DNA from: Acidimicrobiales bacterium | Lineage (GTDB): Bacteria > Actinomycetota > Acidimicrobiia > Acidimicrobiales > MedAcidi-G1 | NCBI GenBank assembly: GCA_014239855.1 | Contig: JAAZXY010000002.1 | Coordinates: forward strand, 90,553 to 154,552 | Length of the DNA stretch: 64,000 nucleotides | Direction of reading: 5' to 3' | Shown: positions 18,113 to 27,468 of the stretch, in pieces | Layout of the letters: every line of letters starts with the position of its first letter | How positions within the stretch are numbered: position 1 is the stretch's first letter | Notes under the pieces: generated by a model | Told to the model about the DNA's origin: nothing | Databases searched by the model: none | The model's input: only the letters and a program-made list of their open reading frames with translations | Program-made: the position numbers and the translations under genes

Positions 18113-18357
18113 GAACCCAGCCCCGTTCGGGCCCGGCGGACCGGCAGGTCTCCCGCTCGCCACCACCGACCCGAGAATCGCCACGCTCCGGGAACGGACG
18201 GCACCCGGACATCGCCACCCGGCTTGGGCCATAGGGCCTCGACGGCGGCGAGGATGGCCGCCAGTTCCTGGGGGGTCGCACCCTCGGCGGTGACGCGGAT
18301 GCCCGGCTGACCGGGTTCCACCGGCTGCTCAGATGCCGTCAATCGTTCAGAAGCCAT
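18109..18357 (-). CDS. Acyl-CoA carboxylase epsilon subunit
   Basis: The 82-residue protein matches the small epsilon subunit of actinobacterial acyl-CoA carboxylases, with the core IRVTAEGATPQELAAILAAV and the C-terminal WRFSGRWW signature. Epsilon subunits bind the beta (carboxyltransferase) subunit and stabilise the alpha-beta complex. It lies 23 bases downstream of the beta gene and is surely co-transcribed with it. The protein has a Glu/Pro-rich N-terminus as usual. Its stop overlaps that of aat. Confidence 0.88.
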   Translation of the reverse strand: MASERLTASEQPVEPGQPGIRVTAEGATPQELAAILAAVEALWPKPGGDVRVPSVPGAWRFSGRWWRAGDLPVRRARTGLGS

Positions 18358-18380
18358 GCCCGTTCCCCGATCGCCGCCCG

Positions 18381-19937
18381 CTAGAGGGGCACGTTCCCGT
18401 GCTTGCGGCGGGGTGACTCCTGATCCTTGGTGACCAGCATCCGGAGTCCGGCCACCAACTTGATCCGGGTGTCGGCCGGGTCGATCACGTCGTCGACGTA
18501 GCCACGTTCGGCGGCCACGTACGGGTTGGCGAACTTTTCCGTGTACTCGTCCACCAACTCGGCCCGTCGGGCGTCGGGATCCGCGGCATCCTGGAGTTCC
18601 CGGCGGTGGACGATCTCGACGGCTCCCTGCGGGCCCATGACGGCCAACTCGGCGGTCGGCCAGGCCAGCGACAGGTCCGAACCGACCGACTTGGAGTCCA
18701 TGACGACGTAGGCGCCGCCGTAGGCCTTGCGGGTGATGACCTGGATGCGGGGCACCGTCGCCTCGCAGTAGGCGTAGAGCAGCTTGGCCCCGTGGCGGAT
18801 GATGCCGCCGTACTCCTGGTCGACGCCGGGCAGGAACCCGGGTACGTCCACGAAGGTGATGATGGGGACGTTGAAGGCGTCGCACGTCCGCACGAACCGG
18901 GCCGCCTTCTCCGAGGCCTCGATGTCGAGCACCCCGGCGAAGTGCATGGGCTGGTTGCCGACCACGCCGACGCTGCGACCGTCGAGTCGCCCGAAGCCGC
19001 ACACGATGTTGCCGGCCCATGCCGCGTGGTACTCGAGGAAGTGGCCGTCGTCGAGCACCGTCTCGATGACCGTGCGCATGTCGTACGGCATGTTGGCGCT
19101 GTCCGGCATGAGGTCGTTCAACTCGGGACACCGGCGGTCGCCCGGGTCGTCGGTCTCGACGAGCGGGGCCTCCTCGAGGTTGTTGGAGGGCAGTTGGGCC
19201 AGCAGCGCCTTGACCTCGTCGAGCACCTCGTGTTCGTCCTCGCAGACGAAGGTGGCCACACCGGACTTCGTCGAGTGGCTGCCGGCGCCTCCCAGTTCCT
19301 CGAGGGTGACCTCCTCACCGGTGACCGTCTTGACCACGTCGGGACCGGTGATGAACATGTGCGACTTCTCGCGGACCATGAAGATGAAGTCGGTCATGGC
19401 CGGGCTGTACACGGCCCCGCCGGCACAGGGACCGAGGATCACGCTGATCTGCGGGATGACCCCGGAGGCCTGGACGTTGCGCCAGAAGATCCCGCCGTAG
19501 CCGTCGAGGCTGACCACGCCCTCCTGGATCCGTGCCCCGGCCCCGTCGTTGAGGCCGATGAACGGCGCGCCGACGCTGAGGGCCAGGTCCATGACCTTGT
19601 GGATCTTCTCGGCGAACACCTCGCCGAGCGCCCCGCCGAACACCGTGAAGTCCTGGGAGAACAGGAAGACCTTGCGGCCGTCGACGGTGCCCCACCCGGT
19701 GATCACGCCGTCGGTGTAGGGACGTTCCTCGATGCCGCTCTCATGGGCCCGATGACGGGCCAGCATGTCGAGTTCGTGGAACGACCCGGGGTCGACCAGA
19801 TACTCGATCCGCTCCCTGGCCAGCATCTTTCCCTTGTCGTGCTGGCGCTGGACGGCCCGGTCGGGACCGGCGTGGATCGCCGCCTCACGGCGCTCATTCA
19901 ACCCGTCGAGGCGTTCGGACATCGTGTGATCGGCCAT
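18381..19937 (-). CDS. Acyl-CoA carboxylase beta (carboxyltransferase) subunit
   Basis: The 518-residue protein is a carboxyltransferase of the propionyl/acetyl-CoA carboxylase beta family. It transfers CO2 from carboxybiotin to an acyl-CoA. Both crotonase-like halves are present; the oxyanion-hole glycines lie in the N-half [12 protein letters not shown] and the C-half [17 protein letters not shown]. The specificity position in the second motif cannot be read with confidence, but the nearby methylmalonyl-CoA epimerase gene (21478) is consistent with propionyl-CoA carboxylation. No alpha (biotin) subunit is in the window. The ATG at 19937 starts the family-typical [19 protein letters not shown]. 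Confidence 0.93.
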   Translation of the reverse strand: MADHTMSERLDGLNERREAAIHAGPDRAVQRQHDKGKMLARERIEYLVDPGSFHELDMLARHRAHESGIEERPYTDGVITGWGTVDGRKVFLFSQDFTVFGGALGEVFAEKIHKVMDLALSVGAPFIGLNDGAGARIQEGVVSLDGYGGIFWRNVQASGVIPQISVILGPCAGGAVYSPAMTDFIFMVREKSHMFITGPDVVKTVTGEEVTLEELGGAGSHSTKSGVATFVCEDEHEVLDEVKALLAQLPSNNLEEAPLVETDDPGDRRCPELNDLMPDSANMPYDMRTVIETVLDDGHFLEYHAAWAGNIVCGFGRLDGRSVGVVGNQPMHFAGVLDIEASEKAARFVRTCDAFNVPIITFVDVPGFLPGVDQEYGGIIRHGAKLLYAYCEATVPRIQVITRKAYGGAYVVMDSKSVGSDLSLAWPTAELAVMGPQGAVEIVHRRELQDAADPDARRAELVDEYTEKFANPYVAAERGYVDDVIDPADTRIKLVAGLRMLVTKDQESPRRKHGNVPL

Positions 19938-19999
19938 GGTGGGCCACAGGGTACCGAACTCGGTCGTCCCATCTGGAAGCCGACCGGTACGGTCCGGTC

Positions 20000-20551
20000 A
20001 TGGCGCTCGGCGTGTTCTGCGGATCCCGTGCCGGTATCGACGACTCGGCCCTCGTTCTGGCCCGTGAACTGGGCGGGGCCATGGCCGCCTCGGGCATCGA
20101 CCTCGTCTACGGCGGGGCGGGGATCGGGGTGATGGGTGCGGTGGCCGACGCCGTGCTCGACGCCGGCGGCCGGGTCATCGGCGTCATCCCGTCGGGGCTG
20201 TTCAGCCACGAGGTGCCGCACCGGGGTCTCACCGAGCGGATCGAGGTGGCCGACATGCACGAGCGGAAGCGCACCATGTACGCCCGGTCCGACGCGTTCT
20301 GTGGCCTCCCGGGCGGCTACGGCACCCTCGAGGAGTTGTTCGAAGCGGCCACGTGGACCCAGTTGGGCCTCCACGAACGGCCCAAGCCGATCGCCCTGCT
20401 GGACGGTGGCGCACCCGGGTCACCGGGTTTCTGGTCCCACCTCGAGGCGTTTCTGGACACCATGGTGGCCGCCGGATTCGCCAAGCCCGAGAGTCGGAGC
20501 ATCGTCCGGCGGGTGGAGACGGTGGACGAGGTGCTGGCGCTCCTCGACTGA
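20000..20551 (+). CDS. LOG family protein (nucleoside-5'-monophosphate phosphoribohydrolase type)
   Basis: The 183-residue protein has the LOG signature PGGYGTLEE at residues 104-112 and the Rossmann-like start VFCGSRAG...YGGAGIGVMGAVAD. LOG enzymes cleave cytokinin-riboside monophosphates or AMP to free base and ribose-5-phosphate. The bacterial role is often nucleotide salvage or unknown. It is divergent from the carboxylase beta gene with about 62 bases between. No prenyl-transferase gene for cytokinin synthesis is adjacent, so cytokinin is not implied. Confidence 0.9.
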   Translation: MALGVFCGSRAGIDDSALVLARELGGAMAASGIDLVYGGAGIGVMGAVADAVLDAGGRVIGVIPSGLFSHEVPHRGLTERIEVADMHERKRTMYARSDAFCGLPGGYGTLEELFEAATWTQLGLHERPKPIALLDGGAPGSPGFWSHLEAFLDTMVAAGFAKPESRSIVRRVETVDEVLALLD

Positions 20552-20565
20552 GCCGGGTGCGACCG

Positions 20566-21468
20566 TCAGCCGCGTTCGGCGGCCAGCCGGCGGGCCCGTT
20601 CTGCGACACGGGGAGCATCGATGTGGGCGCACACCGCCTCGAGGTGGTCGGCCGGACCGGTCCAGCGGAGGTCGGCCACGTCGGCCATGACCGGGGCGTC
20701 GAGGTCCAACGTGGCCAGGTGCCGGTAGAGCTCGGCATCGTCGCGTCGCTCGGCGAGTGTGGCGGCCAGCTTCACGGCGCCCCGGACCGGAATGTCCCAG
20801 TCGGCGGCGTCGGCTGGAATCGACTCGAGATGGCCGTACCGGGCCAGCACCGTGGCCGACGACTTGGCGCCCCATCCGGGCAGGCCGGGAATCCCGTCGG
20901 CGGTGTCGCCGACCAGGGCCAGCCAGTCGGGGATGGAGCCCGGCTCGACGCCGAACTTCTCGACCACCCCGGCCCGGTCGTAGAGGACCTCCCGCCGGCG
21001 ATCCAGTTGGGCGATGCCCGTCGTGTCGTCCACCACCTGGGCGAGGTCCTTGTCCGGCGTGCAGATGTGCACGGCATCGACACGGGGGTCGGCTGCTGCA
21101 CGGACCGCCGCAGCCCCCATGGCGTCGTCCGCCTCGTGCTCCACCATGGCGAACACCGTGAATCCCGCCGCCTCCAGGGCGGCCTCCAGGAGCGGGAACT
21201 GGGCGAACAGCTCGGGGGGCGTGCCCTCACCGGTCTTGTAGCCGTCGAACAGGTCGTTGCGGAACGACTCGACCACCCGGTCGGTGGCCACCCCCACATG
21301 GGTGGCGCCGTCGGCCAACAGGCTGAGCATCGATCCCAGCACGCCCCGGGTGGCCGCCACCTCGACGCCTTCGGCCGTCACGTGGGACGGCACGGCGAAG
21401 TGGAACCGGAAGAGCTCGTAGGTGCCGTCGATCAGGTGGACGACCGGGATGCGGCCGGGGTCGGTCAC
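20566..21468 (-). CDS. 5'-3' exonuclease (PolA N-domain / FEN-like)
   Basis: The 300-residue protein resembles the 5'-nuclease domain of DNA polymerase I and stand-alone bacterial FENs. The N-terminal VVHLIDGTYELFRFHF carries the first metal Asp. The acidic cluster VEHEADDAMGAAAV and the CTPDKDLAQVV segment supply further ligands. The helix-hairpin-helix region is ALVGDTADGIPGLPGWGAKSSA. It has no polymerase domain. It lies ten bases upstream... downstream of nothing else and nine bases before the stop of the epimerase gene direction, that is, it follows mce in the same direction, so the two may share a transcript. Confidence 0.88.
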   Translation of the reverse strand: MTDPGRIPVVHLIDGTYELFRFHFAVPSHVTAEGVEVAATRGVLGSMLSLLADGATHVGVATDRVVESFRNDLFDGYKTGEGTPPELFAQFPLLEAALEAAGFTVFAMVEHEADDAMGAAAVRAAADPRVDAVHICTPDKDLAQVVDDTTGIAQLDRRREVLYDRAGVVEKFGVEPGSIPDWLALVGDTADGIPGLPGWGAKSSATVLARYGHLESIPADAADWDIPVRGAVKLAATLAERRDDAELYRHLATLDLDAPVMADVADLRWTGPADHLEAVCAHIDAPRVAERARRLAAERG

Positions 21469-21477
21469 CGTCGACCC

Positions 21478-21891
21478 CTACTCCTGGACCCGTTCTTGAA
21501 CCAACTCGATGAGCGTGCCGAACGAGCCCTTGGGATGGACGAAGGCCACGGTCGTTCCCCGGGACCCGGGTCGGGGTTCGGGGTCGATGGCCCGGCCGCC
21601 GGCGGCCACGATGGCGGCCAACGCCTCGGCGCAGTCGTCCACCCGGTAGCCGATGTGGTGGATGCCCTCGCCCCGCTTGGTCAGGAAGGTGGTGATGGCC
21701 GAATCGGGACGGGTTCCGGTCGTCAACTGCAGATAGGACTCACCGATCTTCAGGAGGGCCTCGTCCACCCCGTCGCGTTCGACCACCTCCCGGTGGTGAA
21801 CCTCGGCGCCGAAGGCCCGCTGGTGGTAGTCGATGGCCGCCTCGAGGTCGTGAACGGCAATGGCCACATGGTCGATCTGGGTCAGCAGCAC
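21478..21891 (-). CDS. mce: Methylmalonyl-CoA epimerase
   Basis: This 137-residue glyoxalase-fold protein interconverts (2R)- and (2S)-methylmalonyl-CoA in propionyl-CoA metabolism. It shows the two half-motifs with the metal His at the N-terminus (IDHVAIAVHDLEAAI), the second metal region GEGIHHIGYRVDD and the late Glu in GTLIELVQ. Length fits the family. The nearby acyl-CoA carboxylase genes support a propionyl-CoA route. The exonuclease gene follows after nine bases. Confidence 0.9.
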   Translation of the reverse strand: MLLTQIDHVAIAVHDLEAAIDYHQRAFGAEVHHREVVERDGVDEALLKIGESYLQLTTGTRPDSAITTFLTKRGEGIHHIGYRVDDCAEALAAIVAAGGRAIDPEPRPGSRGTTVAFVHPKGSFGTLIELVQERVQE

Positions 21892-22102
21892 GAGGTGCCT
21901 CCTGTCTGGTTCGGTTTTGGGTTGATCGACGGGTTCCAGAGACTGGCACGCATGCTCCAGCCCCGGACATCCACAGGGTCGCCGCCCGGCCTGTGGACAG
22001 CCCTGTGGACAACTCGGTCACCCCGACGGTCGGGTACCGATCTCGTCCGATCAGCCCCGATCTGGCCGTTCTGTGACGATTCGCGGGGTATTTCAGCCCG
22101 AC

Positions 22103-22131
22103 TTGTCATGATCTCGTCAATGTTGTAATGT
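22103..22131 (+). promoter_or_regulatory. Candidate sigma-70-type promoter for a small RNA
   Basis: TTGTCA at 22103-22108 and TAATGT at 22126-22131 are separated by 17 bases. A start near 22138 would put the first hairpin of the candidate small RNA at the transcript's 5' end. It is one of few good -35/-10 pairs I can see in this GC-rich window. Confidence 0.45.
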
Positions 22132-22137
22132 GATTGC

Positions 22138-22211
22138 AACAGTTGGGAACCACCCCTCCACCCAACTCGGAGGCGACCCCTCGGCGTGGCGAGAGCCCCC
22201 GGGGGGCGTTT
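22138..22211 (+). ncRNA. Candidate small structured RNA with C-rich loops
   Basis: The 393-base gap between mce and recR holds no protein gene. On the plus strand, after the candidate promoter, AGTTGGG (22141-22147) pairs with CCCAACT (22161-22167) around a C-rich 13-base loop. A second short stem GAGG/CCTC (22170-22182) also has a loop containing ACC. A GC-only hairpin, GCCCCC/GGGGGC (22195-22207), followed by GTTT looks like a terminator. Two hairpins with C-rich loops and a terminator recall the 6C RNA of Actinobacteria, but I cannot confirm that family by eye. It could also be a leader or an unlisted RNA. Confidence 0.45.
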
Positions 22212-22284
22212 CCATGTCAGGGGCCGTGACAGGACCCCCTCATCCACCGGGTGTCCACAGGGCAGGTGACCACAGGGCACCGGA

Positions 22285-22887
22285 TCAACCACCGTCCAGC
22301 TGACGGCGACCCTCGAGCGCCCGTCCCAGCGTGAGTTCGTCGGCATATTCCAGGTCACCCCCGACGGGCAGCCCACTGGCGATCTTGGTGACCACCAGAC
22401 CCAACGGCCCCAGAAGACGAGCCAGGTACATGGCCGTGGCCTCCCCCTCGATGTTCGGGTTGGTGGCCAGGATCACCTCGCTCACCCCCTCGGGATCCAA
22501 CCGGGCCAGCAGTTCCCGGATCCGGAGCTGATCGGGACCGATCCCCTCGATGGGACTGATGGCCCCACCCAGAACGTGATACCGACCACCGAACTCGCCC
22601 GTGCGTTCGACGGCCACGATGTCCCGGGGCTCCTCGACCACACACAGGATCGACCGGTCGCGGCGGTCGTCGGCACACACCGGACACAGTTCGGCCTCGG
22701 CGATGTTGAAGCACCGGTCGCAGAACCGCACCCGGGCCTTCATCTCGTCGATGGCCACCGTCAGACGGGTGGTGTCCTCGACGGTGAGCTTCATCAGGTG
22801 GAAGGCCAGACGCTGGGCCGACTTGGGTCCGACGCCCGGCAGGCGACCCAACTCGTCGATCACCGCCTGGACGGCATCCGCGTACAC
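22285..22887 (-). CDS. recR: Recombination mediator RecR
   Basis: RecR works with RecF/RecO in loading RecA at gaps. The 200-residue product has the helix-hairpin-helix [18 protein letters not shown]. The four-cysteine zinc site is [18 protein letters not shown], and a Toprim domain starts with [15 protein letters not shown] and contains [15 protein letters not shown] chose the GTG at 22887 because the family N-terminus ([17 protein letters not shown]) follows at once; AGAGG stands about ten bases upstream. It begins 20 bases after the dnaX stop. The gene usually found between them, ybaB/ebfC, is absent. Confidence 0.93.
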   Translation of the reverse strand: MYADAVQAVIDELGRLPGVGPKSAQRLAFHLMKLTVEDTTRLTVAIDEMKARVRFCDRCFNIAEAELCPVCADDRRDRSILCVVEEPRDIVAVERTGEFGGRYHVLGGAISPIEGIGPDQLRIRELLARLDPEGVSEVILATNPNIEGEATAMYLARLLGPLGLVVTKIASGLPVGGDLEYADELTLGRALEGRRQLDGG

Positions 22888-22906
22888 CTCGACAGCCTCT
22901 GTCCGG

Positions 22907-24790
22907 TCAGTCCGGGTCGACCAGGGCGGCCCCCGGGAAGGCCTGGGTGAGCCGTTCCACGGCCGAGCCCTCGGCGGCGTCGGCATCCACGAGGGCCGAC
23001 AGGTCGACCTCGTCGTCGGCCTCGGGCTGGCGGGGTGACGAAACCGTCTTCGCCCCGGCGGCCGACCTCGGTTCGACCGGACCGTCATCGACCACCAGCC
23101 GGACGGGAATCGCCGTCTGGAACCGGTCGGCCAGGACGGCTTCCAGCTCGCCACGGAGATCTTCGCAGCGCTTCCGGTGGGGCTCGTTGGGCAGCCCCAT
23201 GACCGCGGTGCCGTCCTCGACGGCGATGAACCGGCCCGCGGAGAAACGGGCGCGCCCCTTGCGGCTCATCTTCTCCAACAGGTCGTCGACCCACGCCCCG
23301 GCCAGTACATCGAGATTCGGAACGGATCCGGTGCCCACCGGAGCCGCGGCGGGAGCCTCCGCGGGAGCGTCCGCAGAAGCGGACGCATCGGGCACGGATT
23401 CAGGCGCCGGCACAGAAGCCGGCGCGGGCGGCGGGGCCGCGGCTGCCGTGGCCGCCGGAGGAGCAGGTGGCGGCGGGGGCGGGGGCGGCGGCGCGCTCGA
23501 ACGAGCCTCGGCCAGACGGGCTCGACCCTCGGCCGCCGGACCAGATCCCGAGGACGGTGGCGGGGGCGGTGGAGGTGCGGACGCCGAGGAGGGCGACGAC
23601 GGGGCAGCGGCCGCCGGTGTTCCGCCCCCGGAGCCAGCCGTAGAGCTCAGGGCCGCTTCGAGTCGCTCGATTCGTCGGGTGAGCGCGGCAATGGTCGCTG
23701 AAGCATCGCCGGCCCCCGAATCCGACCCTGCTCCCGCACCCGGACCGGCAGGGGACGCCCCGGCGGTGAGACGGACGAGGGCCACCTCCAGATCGACCCG
23801 GGGATCCGGTGAGCGACGCATGGCCACCAACGCCGACCCGAGGGCCTCGAGTGAACGGGTGATGACCGCCGGGGTGACCTGTTCGGCGAACGCCTCGGCA
23901 CGGACCCGGTCGGCCTCGGCCAACTGGGTGGCCGGCACCCCCATGGACACCAGGAAGGCCTCGCGGAGAGCGGCCAGCAGCGCCTCGCCGGTGACCCGGG
24001 GCTCTCGACCACGGGCGATTCCAGCGGCCAGGGCACCCAGTGCCGCACCCGCGTCGCCGGCGGCCAGAGAAGCCAGCAGGGCGTCGGTGGTGCTGTCGTC
24101 GTCGGTCATCCCCCCGGCCACCACACGGTCCAGCGCCGACAACGTGTCGCGCGCCGAGCCCCGTCCGGAACGCACGGCGTGGGCGATCCCGGCCTCGTCC
24201 ACGTCGAGACCAGCATCGGCCACCACGTCACGGGCCAGAGCCTCGAGCTGTTCGGCCGGCAGGAGGTTCAACTCGAGATGCTGGGACCGGCTCCGGATCG
24301 TCTCGACGACCTTGTGGGGTTCGGTGGTGGCCAGCACGAAGATCACGTGGTCGGGCGGTTCCTCGAGGGTCTTGAGCAACGCGTTCTCCGCTCCCGAGGT
24401 GAGCATGTGGACCTCGTCCAACAGGTACACCTTGGTACGTCCGGGGGTGCCCAGGGCGACCTTGGCCAGCAGGTCACGCATGTCGTCGACCTTGTTGTTG
24501 GACGCGGCATCCAACTCGTGGAGGTCGAACGACGTCCCGGCGTCGACGGCCTCACAGGAGGCGCACGCGCAACACGGTTCGCCGCCGTCGGGCTGGGTGC
24601 AGTTCAGGGCCTTGGCCAGGATCCGGGCGGCCGTCGTCTTGCCGGTGCCGCGGGGCCCGCTCAACAGGTAGGCGTGCAGGACGCGCTCTTCGGCCACCGC
24701 ATTTCGCAGAGCGGCCACCACGTGTTCCTGGCCCCGCATCTCGGAAAACCGGCGCGGTCGGTACCGGCGGTAGAGGGAGGTGTAGGCCAC
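22907..24790 (-). CDS. dnaX: DNA polymerase III subunits gamma/tau
   Basis: DnaX is the clamp-loader ATPase of the replisome. The 627-residue protein has Walker A GPRGTGKT at residues 45-52 and zinc cysteines at 64, 73, 76 and 79, the same positions as in E. coli. The Walker B region is [25 protein letters not shown]. Domains I-III end near residue 370. A Pro/Ala-rich linker of roughly 100 residues (with runs of six or more prolines) then leads to a C-terminal tau-like domain of about 125 residues (residues 480-605). No frameshift heptamer of the A AAA AAG type is evident, so gamma may not be made. Confidence 0.95.
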   Translation of the reverse strand: MAYTSLYRRYRPRRFSEMRGQEHVVAALRNAVAEERVLHAYLLSGPRGTGKTTAARILAKALNCTQPDGGEPCCACASCEAVDAGTSFDLHELDAASNNKVDDMRDLLAKVALGTPGRTKVYLLDEVHMLTSGAENALLKTLEEPPDHVIFVLATTEPHKVVETIRSRSQHLELNLLPAEQLEALARDVVADAGLDVDEAGIAHAVRSGRGSARDTLSALDRVVAGGMTDDDSTTDALLASLAAGDAGAALGALAAGIARGREPRVTGEALLAALREAFLVSMGVPATQLAEADRVRAEAFAEQVTPAVITRSLEALGSALVAMRRSPDPRVDLEVALVRLTAGASPAGPGAGAGSDSGAGDASATIAALTRRIERLEAALSSTAGSGGGTPAAAAPSSPSSASAPPPPPPPSSGSGPAAEGRARLAEARSSAPPPPPPPPPAPPAATAAAAPPPAPASVPAPESVPDASASADAPAEAPAAAPVGTGSVPNLDVLAGAWVDDLLEKMSRKGRARFSAGRFIAVEDGTAVMGLPNEPHRKRCEDLRGELEAVLADRFQTAIPVRLVVDDGPVEPRSAAGAKTVSSPRQPEADDEVDLSALVDADAAEGSAVERLTQAFPGAALVDPD

Positions 24791-24837
24791 GGGCCGACCC
24801 TACAACCGGGCGGTGACGGGAGGCCGGGGCCGATCGG

Positions 24838-24924
24838 CGGAGGGAGTGGGATTCGAACCCACGGTGACGGTGAAGCCACACACGCGTTCCAGGCGTGCCG
24901 AATCGTCCGCTCTCGCATCCCTCC
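24838..24924 (-). tRNA. tRNA-Ser (anticodon GGA)
   Basis: A cloverleaf with a long variable arm. Acceptor GGAGGGA/TCCCTCC, anticodon stem CACGC/GCGTG, loop CTGGAAC (anticodon GGA), T-arm GTGGGTTCGAATCCCAC, discriminator G. The CCA end is not encoded. Confidence 0.96.
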
Positions 24925-24967
24925 GGGAACCGGCCGGGGCCGGGATCCGGGCGCCAAGGGTATCGTT

Positions 24968-25119
24968 GCCGGGCACCCGTTCTGGAGTGTGGCGGTCGGG
25001 TCCTGTGCGATCGGAGCCCGTGAATCGAGTCAGGGCCGGAAGGCAGCAGCTCTCAGCGGAACCTCCGAGGTGCCGCAGATCACCTGGCCGCCACTCTCGA
25101 GAACGGGTGCCGGCCTTTT
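24968..25119 (+). ncRNA. ffs: Signal recognition particle RNA (4.5S type)
   Basis: The conserved apical SRP54-binding sequence CAGGGCCGGAAGGCAGCAGC lies at 25031-25050. The two ends of the RNA pair: GCCGGGCACCCGTTCT at the 5' side with AGAACGGGTGCCGGC at 25100-25114, making a long hairpin. A TTTT run at 25116-25119 ends it. The size of about 145 bases is at the larger end for bacterial SRP RNAs. It sits between tRNA-Ser and tadA, an arrangement common in Actinobacteria. Exact ends are estimated from pairing. Confidence 0.9.
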
Positions 25120-25193
25120 CCGGGTTTCCGGGTCCCGGCCTGTCGTCAGCAGCCGATCCTCAGCCACTGACGCCCGCCCCCTATCGTCGGCGC

Positions 25194-25667
25194 ATGGCCT
25201 CCACCGACCCCCCGTCCGCGGACCGGCTGCACGAGTGGATGGGCCTCGCCCTGGCCGAGGCCGAGACGGCAGGCACCGCGGGCGAGGTCCCGATCGGTGC
25301 CGTGGTGGTCATTGACGGCGAGGTGGTGTCCCGACGCCACAACGAGCGCGAGGCCACCGGTGATCCGACGGCCCACGCCGAGGTCCTGGCGTTGAGGGAC
25401 GCTGCGGCCCACGTCGGGACGTGGCGGCTGTCGGAGGCCACCCTGGTGGTCACGCTGGAACCCTGCCCGATGTGTGCCGGGGCGGCATGGGCGGCCCGGG
25501 TCGACCACGTGGTCTGGGGTGCGGCCAACGACGACGCCGGCGCCATGGGCAGCCTCTACAACCTGGCTGCTGATCCCCGCCTGAACCACGAGCATCGGGT
25601 CACCGCAGGGGTCCGGGCCGAGGAGTGCGGGGCGCTCCTCGTCGACTTCTTCACCGAACGACGCTGA
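25194..25667 (+). CDS. tadA: tRNA adenosine deaminase TadA
   Basis: TadA converts the wobble adenosine of tRNA-Arg(ACG) to inosine. The 157-residue zinc deaminase has the HAE motif at residues 61-63 and PCPMC at 90-94. TadA-type segments are GAVVVIDGEVVSRRHN, VVWGAANDDAGAMGS and the C-terminal ECGALLVDFF. The ATG at 25194 is chosen because the upstream frame only runs through the SRP RNA. Free-nucleobase deaminases are alternative members of the superfamily, but the tRNA-type end motifs fit TadA better. Confidence 0.92.
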   Translation: MASTDPPSADRLHEWMGLALAEAETAGTAGEVPIGAVVVIDGEVVSRRHNEREATGDPTAHAEVLALRDAAAHVGTWRLSEATLVVTLEPCPMCAGAAWAARVDHVVWGAANDDAGAMGSLYNLAADPRLNHEHRVTAGVRAEECGALLVDFFTERR

Positions 25668-25718
25668 TCCCACCGCCGCCGGTTGGCCGGTCTCCGGCGC
25701 CTCAGTAGCCTCGTCGGT

Positions 25719-25808
25719 GGAAGGTTGCCAGAGCGGACGAATGGGGCGGCCTCGAAAGCCGTTGTGGCCTCCGGGTCACCGTGGGTTCAAATCCCACACC
25801 TTCCGCCA
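25719..25808 (+). tRNA. tRNA-Ser (anticodon CGA)
   Basis: A 90-base cloverleaf with long variable arm. Acceptor GGAAGGT/ACCTTCC, anticodon loop CTCGAAA (anticodon CGA), T-arm GTGGGTTCAAATCCCAC, discriminator G and encoded CCA. Confidence 0.96.
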
Positions 25809-25815
25809 CCTGCAC

Positions 25816-25852
25816 GATGCCCGGGTCCCACGACCCGGGCATCGGCTCTTTT
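25816..25852 (+). terminator. Rho-independent terminator after tRNA-Ser(CGA)
   Basis: A 12-bp perfect stem, GATGCCCGGGTC/GACCCGGGCATC, with loop CCAC is followed by GGCTCTTTT. It is the clearest intrinsic terminator in the window. Confidence 0.85.
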
Positions 25853-25892
25853 GACCCAGGCCTGACATGGTCCCCTGACATGGGGACCGGGT

Positions 25893-27404
25893 TCAGCGGA
25901 CGTTGGTGGGTGGTGAGATCGCCATCCAGTAGCCGTCCTCGTGGTTCCATTCGGCCAGGCTCAGGGTGTCACGGGCGTCCGCCTTGTCCGGGCCCAGCGA
26001 GGCATAGGGAATCCCTGACATCGAGAACGTGCCCAGCGACTCGGCAGCCGCCCGGAAGGAGTCGTTGGTGAGATCCGGTCCGGCCGCCGTGGCGATGTGG
26101 CGGAACAGTTCAAAGGACTTGCAGGAGTTCTGGAGACCCGCCCAGTAGTTGGTCTCGCCCTCCGACAGCAGGTCGGGAGACAACACCTCGTGGCCCAGCC
26201 CCTCTTCGACGAGGGCCACACAGTCGGCCATGTTCTCGTCACCGCGGGACTCGAAGGACTTATTGGTCAGGAGGGGGCCCGACTGGTCGATCCCGTCGGG
26301 AGGGGACCCCGACCACCGGTTGGCCGAGTCGCCGTTCAGGATCAGGACCGTGAACTCGTCGCCCAGTCTGAACAGGTACTGGAGCGCGTAGGCCGCCTCG
26401 CCCACCGTGAAGATGGTGGACACGCCCTCGGTCCGGGCCTTCTCGAGGAGTACCTCGAGATGGGCAATGGTGGCCGCCTCGTCGCCCGTGGCCTCGTTGT
26501 AGACGCTGATCGGGACCTCGATCCCTGCGGAGACCAGCGCCGCCTCGGTGTCGGCCATGATCGGTTCGTACTCGGCGTTGGCCCCGTAGACCATGACCGG
26601 ACCGAGTCCGTCGAGCCGGCCGGTCTCACGCAGCAGGTTGACGAAGGCCCGGCCCCGACGACCCAGGCTGATGTCATAGGAAATCCAGGGCGCCGTGGAC
26701 TGGGCCAGCTGTTCGGGCGTGGGCTTTCCGCCGATCAGGATGGTGTCGTAGGTGCCCGGAAAACAGGTGTTGACGTTCTCGGCTCCCGGCCCGGCGAATC
26801 CGTTGAGCACCACGAACACCTGGTGGTCCTCGGCCAGCTCCACGCAGGCCGACTCGGCGGTCACCGGTCCGACGGGCAGGAAGTGGACGTGGACGAGGTC
26901 GACCATCCGCCCCAGGATCCCCCCGGTGGCGTTGACGTGGTCGACGTACACCTGGACGACGTCGTCGTAGTTGGCGTACGTGAGGTTGAAGCCGTAGGTC
27001 TCGTTGAACTTCTCGAAGTCGATCGAGACGAAGCCGACCTTGATCGTCTCGGCGGTGACCCCGCGGAACGAGTCGGTCAGCACGATCGGAGGTTCAGTGG
27101 TTGTCGGGGGTGCCGTGGTGGTGGTCTCGGCCGGCGCCGGATCGTCCTCGGCTGGCTCAGCCGTCGTGGGAGGCGGCTCGGTGGTCGGCGGCGCAGTGGT
27201 GGGCGCGGCCAACGGGGCGTCGGGCGCCTCGGTGGTGGTCGGCGCAGTGGTGGGCGCGACCGTCGTGGTGGTCTCGGCCGGCGCCACCTCTTCCACGGTC
27301 GCGTCGGTCCCGCCACAGGCTGCTGCCGTGAGGGCCAGCACCAACAGCGCTGCGGACAGCGGCCCCGGAGCGAACCCCCTTCGGATCCTCGTCATCATCC
27401 CCAT
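25893..27404 (-). CDS. Periplasmic-binding-fold lipoprotein, branched-chain amino acid ABC type, orphan
   Basis: The 503-residue protein has a lipoprotein signal with Cys30 in LTAAAC. A Thr/Pro/Ala-rich low-complexity linker of about 85 residues follows, then a type I periplasmic-binding domain of the LivJ kind (IKVGFVSIDFEKFNE, DHVNATGGILGR, LNGFAGPG). Proteins like this feed Liv-type permeases or act as receptors. No permease gene is adjacent; the Liv genes at 49-54 kb have their own binding protein. An AAGGAGG site precedes the ATG at 27404 by six bases. The ligand is unknown. The Thr-rich linker suggests surface exposure beyond the cell wall. Confidence 0.85.
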   Translation of the reverse strand: MGMMTRIRRGFAPGPLSAALLVLALTAAACGGTDATVEEVAPAETTTTVAPTTAPTTTEAPDAPLAAPTTAPPTTEPPPTTAEPAEDDPAPAETTTTAPPTTTEPPIVLTDSFRGVTAETIKVGFVSIDFEKFNETYGFNLTYANYDDVVQVYVDHVNATGGILGRMVDLVHVHFLPVGPVTAESACVELAEDHQVFVVLNGFAGPGAENVNTCFPGTYDTILIGGKPTPEQLAQSTAPWISYDISLGRRGRAFVNLLRETGRLDGLGPVMVYGANAEYEPIMADTEAALVSAGIEVPISVYNEATGDEAATIAHLEVLLEKARTEGVSTIFTVGEAAYALQYLFRLGDEFTVLILNGDSANRWSGSPPDGIDQSGPLLTNKSFESRGDENMADCVALVEEGLGHEVLSPDLLSEGETNYWAGLQNSCKSFELFRHIATAAGPDLTNDSFRAAAESLGTFSMSGIPYASLGPDKADARDTLSLAEWNHEDGYWMAISPPTNVR

Positions 27405-27468
27405 GATCGGCCTCCTTCTTCGAACCCCGACGGTAGACGCGCCCCCGAACGGCCGCATCACAGGCCGC

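Noticed and set aside
21960..22270. Replication origin, from several TGTGGACA/TCCACAGG words
   Set aside because: No full TTATCCACA-type box cluster, no AT-rich unwinding region and no dnaA/dnaN nearby.
24838..25808. A tRNA(Sec) gene among the long-arm tRNAs
   Set aside because: Both long-arm tRNAs have serine anticodons (GGA and CGA) and normal serine acceptor lengths.
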